From JAIOPA01 sp046076045 (GTDB lineage: Bacteria > Eisenbacteria > RBG-16-71-46), in the NCBI GenBank assembly GCA_046076045.1, contig JBJTRI010000060.1, positions 1-8,378 on the forward strand: a stretch of DNA of 8,378 nt, read 5' to 3'. Shown here piece after piece: positions 1 through 5,725 of the stretch. The translations under genes were made by a program, and so were the position numbers. The notes under the pieces are model-generated. The model was not told the DNA's origin. It saw nothing but the letters and a program-made list of their open reading frames with translations, and did no database searches. Positions within the stretch are counted from its first letter, which is position 1, and each line of letters begins with the position of its first letter.

Positions 1-152
1 ACAGCGGCTCCGCGCGTGGGGCGGGGCGCGGGGTCCGGGATGGCGCAGGATAGGGCATCGAGGACGCGCACTGCATGCCCGAGTCAACCCTGTGCGGCGG
101 CGTGTCCGGTCTTGCACGACCGTGACAACTCGCGCGCCCCTCCCGCGTCGAA

Positions 153-158
153 TAGTGT
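153..158 (+). promoter_or_regulatory. Weak candidate -10 element upstream of the YugP-like gene
   Basis: TAGTGT is identical to the -10 hexamer found before the HD-domain gene and keeps the most conserved -10 bases (T, A and final T). No acceptable -35 lies 17-18 nt upstream: GTGACA at 122-127 is 25 nt away. The rest of 1-220 holds no gene I can support. A short inverted repeat (CCGGGC/GCCCGG, 187-200) lies just before the ribosome-binding site. This is a weak guess. Confidence 0.2.
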
Positions 159-206
159 GGATCGGCCGCGCCCGCGGACCGTCCACCCGGGCAGGCCCGG
201 TGTTCC

Positions 207-213
207 GAGGAGA
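207..213 (+). promoter_or_regulatory. Shine-Dalgarno site of the YugP-like gene
   Basis: GAGGAGA sits 7 nt before the ATG at 221 and decides this start over the in-frame upstream codon at 92, which has no ribosome-binding sequence in front of it. Confidence 0.8.
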
Positions 214-220
214 CTCCCCC

Positions 221-922
221 ATGTTCGGCTTCGGCTTCGACCCCACCATGATCCTGCTGCTGCCCGCCATGGGCTTCGCCCTGTGGGCGCAGCACAAGGT
301 CAAGTCCACCTTCGAGCGTTATTCGCAGGTGCCCGCCGCGCGACGCCGCAGCGGTCGCGACGTGGCACTCGACATCATGGCGCGCAACGGCGTCACCGGT
401 GTGCAGGTCGAGCCGGTCGCCGGCGTGCTCTCCGACCACTACGATCCGGGCGCGCGCAAGGTCCGCCTCTCGGAGCCGAACTTCGCGGGCGGCTCGGTCG
501 CGGCGGTCGCGGTCGCGGCCCACGAGGTCGGCCACGTGCTGCAGCACCACGAGGGCTACCTCGCGCTGCGTCTGCGCGCGGGTCTCGCCCCGGTCGTGGG
601 CTTCACCAGCATGGCCGCGATGCCGCTGTTCTTCATCGGCCTCTTCTTCATGAAGGGCATGCCGATGGGCACTTGGCTCATGGACCTCGGCATCCTGTTC
701 TTCACCGGTGCGGTGCTGTTCCACGTCGTCACGCTGCCGGTCGAGTTCGACGCCTCGAAGCGCGCCCTCGCGCAGCTCACCGAGACCAACGCGCTCATGC
801 CCGAAGAGGTCGTGGGCGCCAAGAAGGTGCTCGACGCGGCGGCGCTCACCTACGTGGCCGCGGCGGCCATGGCGGCACTGCAGCTCGTCCGTCTCCTCAT
901 CCTGCGCAACGATCGGCGCTGA
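221..922 (+). CDS. yugP: YugP-like zinc-dependent membrane metalloprotease
   Basis: This 233-residue integral membrane protein belongs to the YugP family (putative neutral zinc metallopeptidase, related to M48). Seen: an N-terminal membrane segment at about residues 8-24, then a soluble stretch, then the zinc-binding HEVGH motif at residues 101-105. Hydrophobic segments follow at about 123-146, 152-173 and 207-227. The motif VEFDAS at 174-179 comes after the third membrane segment and plausibly supplies the third zinc ligand, as E-x-x-A-D does in M48 enzymes. Length and order of motifs fit the family (about 225-235 aa). The start is the ATG at 221 because GAGGAGA lies 7 nt upstream and family members begin with a short tail before the first membrane helix; the longer frame from 92 has no such support. 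Its TGA stop overlaps the ATG of the next gene, so the two are probably translationally coupled. The substrate is unknown for the family. Family assignment is firm; physiological role is not. Confidence 0.93.
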   Translation: MFGFGFDPTMILLLPAMGFALWAQHKVKSTFERYSQVPAARRRSGRDVALDIMARNGVTGVQVEPVAGVLSDHYDPGARKVRLSEPNFAGGSVAAVAVAAHEVGHVLQHHEGYLALRLRAGLAPVVGFTSMAAMPLFFIGLFFMKGMPMGTWLMDLGILFFTGAVLFHVVTLPVEFDASKRALAQLTETNALMPEEVVGAKKVLDAAALTYVAAAAMAALQLVRLLILRNDRR

Positions 923-2187
923 TGGCGCGCGCCCCGCGCACGACGACGCGACCCGCGGCGGGAGGCCCTCCTCCCGCCGTTTCGCGTGTCGAACCTGCGG
1001 CCCGCGCACTCGCGGTCGCGCTCGCGGTGTTCGTCGCGCTGCGCGCCGCCGCCGCACTCGTGCCCGGTCGCGCGCTGTGGGGCCACGACCTCGCACGCGA
1101 CCTCGCGCCCGCCCCGCTCGCAGTCGGCACGCTCGCCATCGTGGCCGCGTTCGGGTTCGGGAGCGCGTGGGCGCGGCGCGCACCGCGCGGAGCGGGCGCG
1201 CTCGCGATCGGCGGTGCACTCGCACTGGTGGCGTTCCTGTGGGCGCATCCCGACCGCGCGCTCGTGACCGGCGACACCAGCCTGCGACACTCCGCGTTCG
1301 CCACCACCGAGCAACCCGAGCGCTTCGCCGAGCAGGCGATGCGCGGCGACCTCGTGCTGCATCACGCGCTTCCGCGCGCCGTCAGCGCGACCACGGGACT
1401 CGCGCCCGAGACCGTGTACCGCCTGCAGGGCGCGTTCGCCGCCGCGTTGGCGATGCTCGCAGCGTGGGCACTCGCACGAGTGCTCGCCGTGCGCGGTGCG
1501 GCAGCGGTGGCGGTGCTGTCGCTGCCGCTCGCCACCGGCGCGCTCGCGCTGCTCAACGGCTACGGCAAGGCCACGGTCGAGGTCTGCGTGCTCACGCTCG
1601 CGCTCGGCGTGGGCGTGGCGCGCACGCTCGCCGGCGGCGGCGGTGCCGCGGGGGGCGCGCTGCTCGCAGGCCTCGCGGTGGCGGGCGCGCTGCTCCTGCA
1701 TCGATCGGCGATCGCGCTGTTGCCCGCATGGGCGTGCACCGCGGTGCTGGCGTGGGGCGCGCACACGACGTGGACGCATCGTCAGCGCCTGCAGGCCGCC
1801 CTCGGTGCGATCGCGCCGGTGATCGCGCTACTCGCGGTGGGACCGCGACTGGCGCAGGTCGTCGCGGGATTCGACGCCACCCACCACCTCGGCGGCGGCG
1901 CGGGTACCGCACTCGCGGGCGCGCTCGCGCCCGCGCGCACGGCCGATGCGTTCAACGCGCTCGGACTGCTGTTCCCGGCCGCCCCCCTGTTGCCGGTGCT
2001 GCTCGCGCTCGCCCCGCGACCGTCGTGGCGTGCCGCGCTCGCGTGGGGCGCGTACGCGCTGCCGCCGCTCGCGCTCCTGTGGCTCACCGTGCCGCAGCAC
2101 GGACTGCCGCGCGACTGGGACGTGTACGCGTTCGCCGGCGTGGCGCTGGCGGTGGTCACCGCGGCGGCCGCCGCGCGCGTGTTCTAG
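922..2187 (+). CDS. Polytopic membrane protein, N-terminal part of a gene interrupted by in-frame TAG
   Basis: This 421-residue stretch is a very hydrophobic Ala/Leu-rich membrane protein. About eleven membrane segments can be outlined, near residues 27-47, 64-84, 91-107, 167-190, 193-213, 218-236, 243-270, 292-308, 343-364, 371-390 and 402-419. A soluble loop at 108-165 contains TGDTSLRHSAF, and a loop before the last helix contains RDWDVYAF (397-404). The layout recalls polytopic glycosyltransferase-like (GT39/RgtA-type) proteins that carry C-terminal TPRs, but no catalytic motif is certain, so function is unassigned. The ATG at 922 overlaps the stop of the protease gene (TGATG), suggesting coupled translation. 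The TAG at 2185 falls right after a membrane helix. The same frame stays open and resumes with another membrane helix and three TPRs up to 2709. I therefore read 922-2709 as one gene of 595 sense codons with a premature amber codon. Alternatives are a real truncated product, a sequencing error, or readthrough. Confidence 0.75.
   Translation: MARAPRTTTRPAAGGPPPAVSRVEPAARALAVALAVFVALRAAAALVPGRALWGHDLARDLAPAPLAVGTLAIVAAFGFGSAWARRAPRGAGALAIGGALALVAFLWAHPDRALVTGDTSLRHSAFATTEQPERFAEQAMRGDLVLHHALPRAVSATTGLAPETVYRLQGAFAAALAMLAAWALARVLAVRGAAAVAVLSLPLATGALALLNGYGKATVEVCVLTLALGVGVARTLAGGGGAAGGALLAGLAVAGALLLHRSAIALLPAWACTAVLAWGAHTTWTHRQRLQAALGAIAPVIALLAVGPRLAQVVAGFDATHHLGGGAGTALAGALAPARTADAFNALGLLFPAAPLLPVLLALAPRPSWRAALAWGAYALPPLALLWLTVPQHGLPRDWDVYAFAGVALAVVTAAAAARVF
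2185..2187 (+). other. In-frame amber (TAG) codon splitting the membrane/TPR gene
   Basis: The TAG is in the frame of the ATG at 922 and of the TPR-coding segment ending at 2709. Upstream residues end a membrane helix (AAAAARVF) and the following codons give HHPRATAAALPLAVVALVPA, another membrane-type segment, so the protein logic continues across the stop. One-base changes would restore a sense codon (for example CAG, TAC or TGG). TAG is a genuine terminator elsewhere here: the HU and PriA genes both end with it at their normal family lengths, which argues against genome-wide reassignment. Confidence 0.85.
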
Positions 2188-2238
2188 CACCACCCGCGCG
2201 CCACGGCCGCCGCACTCCCGCTCGCGGTCGTCGCACTG

Positions 2239-2709
2239 GTGCCCGCGCTGCAGTGGACCGCGCTCCAGGCCGACGCCGAGCGGGCGTGGGCGCGCACCGA
2301 GTCGGTGCTGCTGGGTCCGCCCGCGCGCCCGGCCACGGAACGCGCGCGCGGCTTCGACACGATCGGCATGCTGTGCATGGGACGCGGACTGCACGAGCGC
2401 GCCCGTCGCATGTTCGAGCGCGCCGCCGAGGCCGCGCCCAACCCGAGCACGTTCGTGCGGATCGGCATGACCGAGACGCTGCTCGGCCGCCCGGCCGAGG
2501 CGATGGCGCACTACCGGCACGCGGCCACGCTGGACCCGCGACTGCCCACCGCGTGGCGCGGACTCGCGGCCGCGGCGAGTGCGACCGGCGACCGCGCCAC
2601 GATGGCCGAGGCGGTCACGCGACTCGCGGAACTGGCGCCCGACGACCCCACGCTCGCCGATGCGCGCGCGTGGCTCGCGGCCGACTCGCTGCGACGCACG
2701 ACGAGGTGA
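2239..2709 (+). CDS. TPR-containing C-terminal part of the interrupted membrane protein gene
   Basis: This segment encodes about 156 residues with three tetratricopeptide repeats, at roughly residues 36-68 (ARGFDTIGML... ERAAEAAPN), 69-102 and 103-136, counted from the GTG at 2239. It is in the same frame as the preceding membrane protein, and the reading frame is open all the way from the codon after the TAG at 2185. The only start codons available are the GTG at 2239 and ATGs further in (for example 2368), and none has a Shine-Dalgarno sequence. A GTG start would also cut into the membrane helix encoded from about 2203. Independent translation is therefore doubtful, and the region is best seen as the tail of the gene beginning at 922. 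TPRs mediate protein-protein contacts; in the intact protein they would follow the last membrane helix as a soluble domain. The TGA stop at 2707-2709 is followed 9 nt later by a strong hairpin. Confidence 0.6.
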   Translation: MPALQWTALQADAERAWARTESVLLGPPARPATERARGFDTIGMLCMGRGLHERARRMFERAAEAAPNPSTFVRIGMTETLLGRPAEAMAHYRHAATLDPRLPTAWRGLAAAASATGDRATMAEAVTRLAELAPDDPTLADARAWLAADSLRRTTR

Positions 2710-2717
2710 ACATGCGA

Positions 2718-2748
2718 ACGCGGCCGAACCCGTCGGGTCCGGCCGCGT
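2718..2748. terminator. GC-rich hairpin between convergent genes, likely bidirectional terminator
   Basis: ACGCGGCCGAACCC (2718-2731) pairs with GGGTCCGGCCGCGT (2735-2748): 13 of 14 positions pair, with one A-C mismatch and a 3-nt loop. It lies 8 nt after the + strand stop at 2709 and 26 nt after the minus-strand HU stop at 2775. There is no T-run on either side, so this is inferred from stem strength and position between two converging genes. Confidence 0.7.
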
Positions 2749-2774
2749 CGTGAGGTCGTGGTGCGAGCGCGCGG

Positions 2775-3053
2775 CTACTGCTGCGACACCATGTCCTTGA
2801 GTTCCTTCGAGACCTTGAACACCGGCACGCGGCGCGGCGGCACGGGCACGGCCTCACCGGTGCGCGGGTTGCGCGCGATGCGCGACTTGCGATCCTTGAC
2901 CCGGAACGTGCCGAAGCCACGGATCTCGATGTGGTGACCTTCCGAGAGCGCCTTCGCGACGGCGTTCAAGAAGCAGTCGACCGTTTCGGCGACGTCCTTC
3001 TTGGTGAGCCCGGTGCGCTCCGAGATCTGGTCCACGATGTCGGCCTTGGTCAT
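2775..3053 (-). CDS. HU/IHF-family nucleoid DNA-binding protein
   Basis: This 92-residue histone-like protein binds and bends DNA as a dimer in the nucleoid. Seen: MTKADIV at the N-terminus, the helical dimerisation half up to about residue 40, the GFGTF turn at 46-50, and the beta-arm with RNPRTGE at 61-67, whose Pro63 is the conserved residue that intercalates between base pairs in HU/IHF. The C-terminal helix (VSKELKDMV, 81-89) is normal, as is the total length. HU versus IHF subunit cannot be settled from sequence alone. The start is ATG at 3053, not the in-frame GTG at 3056, because AGGGAGG ends 5 nt before the ATG and only 2 nt before the GTG, and family members start with MTKAD or similar. 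The gene ends with TAG at the expected length. It has its own promoter (3127-3156) and a leader of about 66 nt, so it is probably monocistronic. Confidence 0.96.
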   Translation of the reverse strand: MTKADIVDQISERTGLTKKDVAETVDCFLNAVAKALSEGHHIEIRGFGTFRVKDRKSRIARNPRTGEAVPVPPRRVPVFKVSKELKDMVSQQ

Positions 3054-3058
3054 CACAT

Positions 3059-3065
3059 CCTCCCT
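3059..3065 (-). promoter_or_regulatory. Shine-Dalgarno site of the HU-family gene
   Basis: On the minus strand AGGGAGG is followed by ATGTG and then ATG at 3053. The 5-nt spacing favours that ATG over the overlapping in-frame GTG and out-of-frame ATG just upstream. Confidence 0.85.
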
Positions 3066-3126
3066 GGGGACATCCCGCCCGGTACGGCCGCGGACGATCG
3101 GCGCGTCGGGATGAGGGACGGGCGTT

Positions 3127-3156
3127 AGGCTACCCAGACCCCCGTCGCCGTGTCAA
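3127..3156 (-). promoter_or_regulatory. Sigma70-type promoter of the HU-family gene
   Basis: On the minus strand a perfect -35 TTGACA (3156-3151) is followed by an 18-nt spacer and TAGCCT (3132-3127), which keeps the T, A and final T of the -10 consensus. Predicted start of transcription is near 3120, giving a leader of about 66 nt. The element lies wholly in the gap between the IlvC-like stop (3176) and the HU start (3053), which supports it. Confidence 0.75.
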
Positions 3157-3175
3157 CCGTATCATGCACAAGGGG

Positions 3176-4159
3176 TTACTTCGTTCCGGACCCACCGGGC
3201 GCGGGCACGATGGGACCGCCGCCGGCCAACGCCCGCCGCCGCCCCTCCTCGATGGGGGCCCGGTCCCCGGCCTCGAGCAGCCGCGTCAGGGTGGGTTTGC
3301 CGGCCGCGACCTCGGCCAACCACTCCCGGGCGAACGCCCCGGAACGGATCTCGGCCAGCATGGCCCGCATCTCGTCCCGCGACCGCTCGCCGATCACCCG
3401 AGGGCCCCGGGTGAGGTCGCCGTACAGGGCCGTGCCCGAGATCCCCCGCCGCAGCCCGGCCACCCCGCGCGCGTGCAGCAGGTCGGCGAGGAACCTGAGC
3501 TGGTGCACGCACTCCAGGTACGCGACCTCGGGCGAGTAGCCCTGGTCCACCAGCGTCTCGTAGGCGGCCGAGACCAGCGCGTTCATGCCGCCGCACAGCA
3601 CGCTCTGCTCGCCGAACAGGTCCACCTCGGTCTCCTCGCGCACCGTGGTGCGGAACACCGTGGCGCGCCGGCAACCGAGCGCGGTGGCGTAGTGCTCGGC
3701 CAGCGCCCACGCGTCGTGCGCGCCCGACTGGTGCACGGCGAGGTAGGCGGGCAACCCCTCGCCCTGCTCGTAGCGCTCGCGCAGCACCCGACCCGGGCCG
3801 GTGGGCGAGACCAGGAACACGCTGGTCGTGGGCGCGAACGCGAGCTCGCCGTAGAGCAGGTTGAAGCCGTGCGCGAACACCACGCCGCGCAGTGCGGTGG
3901 CGGCCGCAGCCAACCCCGGCCAGACCTGCGGCACGACCTCGTCGGGCAGCAGCATCGCGAGCGTGTCGGCACCGGCCAGCGCCTCGAGCGGGGCGGCGAC
4001 CTCGAACCCGTGCGCCCGCGCACGCGCCTCGGCCTCGCGCCCCGGCCGCGCCGCCACGCGCACGTGCTCACCGGCGTCGCGCAGGTTACGCGCATGCGCC
4101 TCGCCCTGGTTGCCGTAGCCCAGCACCACCACGGTGCCGAGCGGTGACTGCCCGCTCAT
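3176..4159 (-). CDS. Divergent class I ketol-acid reductoisomerase-like (IlvC-like) protein
   Basis: This 327-residue protein matches short (class I) ketol-acid reductoisomerase (KARI), the NAD(P)H- and Mg-dependent second step of valine/isoleucine synthesis, along its whole length. Seen: Rossmann motif GYGNQG at 14-19, LLPDE at 70-74, AHGFN at 96-100, then DLFGEQ at 180-185 with the Asp and Glu metal ligands. E216 in AYLECVHQ and S241 in GISGTALYGD are also kept. Two catalytic positions are changed: the Lys of the PKxPG motif (K155 in E. coli KARI) is Thr120 in SPTGPG, and the second Glu of the E-x-x-x-E pair (E393 in E. coli) is Gln220. The loop after the second beta strand (RPGREAEAR) lacks the usual serines, so cofactor preference may differ. 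The segment before the Rossmann fold is shorter than usual. The ATG at 4159 is chosen for GAAGGAG 5 nt upstream; an in-frame ATG at 4240 lacks good spacing. No ilvB, ilvN or leu genes are nearby. The fold is certain; reaction and substrate are not. Confidence 0.85.
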   Translation of the reverse strand: MSGQSPLGTVVVLGYGNQGEAHARNLRDAGEHVRVAARPGREAEARARAHGFEVAAPLEALAGADTLAMLLPDEVVPQVWPGLAAAATALRGVVFAHGFNLLYGELAFAPTTSVFLVSPTGPGRVLRERYEQGEGLPAYLAVHQSGAHDAWALAEHYATALGCRRATVFRTTVREETEVDLFGEQSVLCGGMNALVSAAYETLVDQGYSPEVAYLECVHQLRFLADLLHARGVAGLRRGISGTALYGDLTRGPRVIGERSRDEMRAMLAEIRSGAFAREWLAEVAAGKPTLTRLLEAGDRAPIEEGRRRALAGGGPIVPAPGGSGTK

Positions 4160-4164
4160 CCGCA

Positions 4165-4171
4165 CTCCTTC
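4165..4171 (-). promoter_or_regulatory. Shine-Dalgarno site of the IlvC-like gene
   Basis: GAAGGAG on the minus strand lies 5 nt before the ATG at 4159 and fixes this start over the in-frame ATG at 4240, which would add 27 residues of Pro/Arg/Ala-rich sequence unlike the KARI N-terminus. Confidence 0.8.
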
Positions 4172-4172
4172 C

Positions 4173-4188
4173 CCGCACGCACGTGCGG
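4173..4188 (-). repeat. Perfect hairpin directly upstream of the IlvC-like ribosome-binding site
   Basis: CCGCAC (4173-4178) and GTGCGG (4183-4188) form a perfect 6-bp stem with a 4-nt loop. It begins one base upstream of the Shine-Dalgarno sequence in the transcript. It may modulate translation or simply be part of the GC-rich gap; no function is shown. Confidence 0.4.
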
Positions 4189-4197
4189 TGCGCCCCG

Positions 4198-4241
4198 GAT
4201 GCGGCGCGGCCCCCCGCGGCTCAGGCGCGGAGGGCCGCATC
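4198..4241 (-). repeat. Long-range inverted repeat in the TPR/IlvC-like intergenic gap
   Basis: GATGCGGC (4198-4205) is the exact reverse complement of GCCGCATC (4234-4241), enclosing 28 nt that are themselves GC-rich and contain the palindrome CCGCGG (4214-4219). Together with the hairpin next to the TPR stop it could form a terminator or attenuator for the operon upstream. There is no T-run. Confidence 0.45.
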
Positions 4242-4244
4242 GGC

Positions 4245-4262
4245 TCCGGGACGAGCCCCGGA
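4245..4262 (-). terminator. Hairpin immediately after the TPR gene stop
   Basis: TCCGGG (4245-4250) and CCCGGA (4257-4262) form a perfect 6-bp stem with a 6-nt loop, directly adjacent to the TGA at 4263-4265. Position suggests a terminator or 3'-end stabiliser for the HD-TPR transcript, but it lacks a T-run and the downstream IlvC-like gene has no visible promoter, so termination may be partial. Confidence 0.45.
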
Positions 4263-5711
4263 TCACTTCTTCGGCGCCGCTCCCGCCGAACCCCAATCCG
4301 ACTTCTTCACGAGCAGGCCGGTCGCGACCTCGAACGCGTACGACTGCTTGCGCGCCGGGTACATCCAGGTCTGCAGCTTCTTGCCCTCGCTCTCCCACTC
4401 GTACACCACCTCGGGCGCACCCATCGAGGACAGCGTGTTGGCCGCACCCGAACCCGGCTTGGCCGCCGCCTGCGCGGCCGCCGCGGCATCGCCCGCGGTG
4501 TTGCCGTTGTTCATGGCCATGTACACCATGAGCATCTGGGTGGCGCGGTCGTTGTCGCCGGACTTCGAGTACACCGCCCCGAGCTGGCGGAAGTAGGTCT
4601 TGTTGTCGGGCTTCAGGTTCACGGCGCGCGACAGCACCTGCACGGCCTCGCCGAACTTCTGGCGGTCGGACAGCGTGGAGCCGAGGCTCGAGAGCGCTTC
4701 GGGGTCGTCGGGCGTCTGCACCAGCACGGCGCGCCACGCCCCCTCGGCCGACTCGAGCTCGCCGGCGTACTGGTACGAGAGCGCGGCGTTGAAGCCGAGG
4801 TCCGCGCCCGAGGGCTTGAGCTTGAACGCCTGCGAGTACGCGTCACCGGCGGCCTTGAAGTCGGCGCGCTTGGCGGCGTCCTGCTTGTTCTGCGCGAGGC
4901 TGAACAGCGCGCTGCCGAGCCCCATGGCGTGGTCGGCGTTGGCGGGCTCGAGCTTCATGAGCTCGCGGTAGTAGGCGATCGCCTCGTCGTACTTCTTGGC
5001 GTCGAGCAGCGCCCCGGCCTTGTTCGAACGCACCGCCTTGAGCGCATCGGCGAGCCCGGCCACGTCGGGGTCGGACGCGGCCTCGCTCTGGCCGTTGCGC
5101 AGCACGGCCTCGGCCTCGTCGTACTTGCCCATGAACGCGTAGCAGGTCGCGAGGTTGCGGATGGTGGTCGCGTGCGTGGGCTTGAGCAGCTTGGCGCGCG
5201 TGAGCGCGTCCACGGCCGAGTCGTACAGCTTGGCGGCCTCGTCGTACAGCGGCTTCTCGTCCTCGCTGGGCGCCTTGGTGAACTCGGGGTACACGCCCTG
5301 CGCGTCGCCGATGCGCTTGATGCCCTCGTTGAAGGCGCGCGCCCAGTACGACTCGCGGTTCGTGTTCACCCACTCGAGCTTCTTCTTGTCGCCCTTCGCG
5401 CTCAGGCCGTCGATCGCGCGCTGGAACGCCGCACCGGCCGGGCCCGCGCTGTCCACCTCGGCGTACGCCCAACCGAGGTAGCCCATGGCCTCGAGGTCGG
5501 CCGGGTCCTCGTTGGCGCACAGCTCGAGCTGGACCACGGCCTTGTTGATCTGGCGCAGGTAGTCCTCGGTGTTGCCGCGGTCCTTGTCCTTGAGCGACTG
5601 GACCACGTACTGGATGCCACCCGCGCAGTGCGGGTTGCGCGCGGACGCGACACCGGCGGCCAGCAGCAGGGCCGCCGCACAACCGAGGGCGACGAACGGA
5701 CGCTTGTTCAC
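4263..5711 (-). CDS. Secreted tetratricopeptide-repeat protein
   Basis: This 482-residue protein begins with a signal peptide (MNKRPF, hydrophobic core at about 7-20, likely signal peptidase I site ASA-R after residue 24), so it probably acts in the periplasm or outside. TPR units can be outlined near residues 71-104, 179-212, 226-258, 259-299 (with an inserted loop), 301-335, 335-368 and 369-402. An Ala-rich linker (406-423) leads to a compact C-terminal segment, 431-472, rich in aromatic and charged residues (VVYEWESEGKKLQTW, then KKSDW). Two Cys in the first mature segment (29 and 65) could form a disulfide. The start is GTG at 5711, set by AAGGAGG; the nearest core GGAGG is 7 nt upstream. 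That site overlaps the stop of the HD gene and the gap is only 12 nt, so the two genes are almost certainly one operon. TPRs imply a scaffolding or binding role; partner and process are unknown. Confidence 0.9.
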   Translation of the reverse strand: MNKRPFVALGCAAALLLAAGVASARNPHCAGGIQYVVQSLKDKDRGNTEDYLRQINKAVVQLELCANEDPADLEAMGYLGWAYAEVDSAGPAGAAFQRAIDGLSAKGDKKKLEWVNTNRESYWARAFNEGIKRIGDAQGVYPEFTKAPSEDEKPLYDEAAKLYDSAVDALTRAKLLKPTHATTIRNLATCYAFMGKYDEAEAVLRNGQSEAASDPDVAGLADALKAVRSNKAGALLDAKKYDEAIAYYRELMKLEPANADHAMGLGSALFSLAQNKQDAAKRADFKAAGDAYSQAFKLKPSGADLGFNAALSYQYAGELESAEGAWRAVLVQTPDDPEALSSLGSTLSDRQKFGEAVQVLSRAVNLKPDNKTYFRQLGAVYSKSGDNDRATQMLMVYMAMNNGNTAGDAAAAAQAAAKPGSGAANTLSSMGAPEVVYEWESEGKKLQTWMYPARKQSYAFEVATGLLVKKSDWGSAGAAPKK

Positions 5712-5716
5712 AGGGA

Positions 5717-5725
5717 CTCCTCCTT
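5717..5725 (-). promoter_or_regulatory. Strong Shine-Dalgarno site for the GTG-started TPR gene
   Basis: AAGGAGGAG on the minus strand shares its first two bases with the TAA stop of the HD gene (5726-5724) and lies 7 nt (from GGAGG) before GTG 5711. It supports the unusual GTG start and suggests reinitiation after the HD gene. Confidence 0.85.

Noticed and set aside
92..220. A longer YugP-like protein starting at 92
   Set aside because: The added 43 residues are Arg/Pro-rich, no Shine-Dalgarno sequence precedes 92, and GAGGAGA is ideally placed before the ATG at 221.
2185..2187. Genome-wide reassignment of TAG to a sense codon
   Set aside because: The HU-family gene and priA both end in TAG exactly where their families normally end (HU at 92 residues, PriA after DVDPIEVL), so TAG works as a stop in this genome.
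708..2753. A 681-codon open frame on the + strand overlapping the protease and membrane/TPR genes
   Set aside because: Its translation is Arg/Ala-rich low-complexity sequence out of frame with the recognisable protease and TPR reading frames.
4160..4240. An N-terminal extension of the IlvC-like protein from ATG 4240, or a leader peptide there
   Set aside because: The 27 residues are Pro/Arg/Ala-rich without similarity to the KARI N-terminus or runs of Leu, Val or Ile codons, and a much better ribosome-binding site serves the ATG at 4159.
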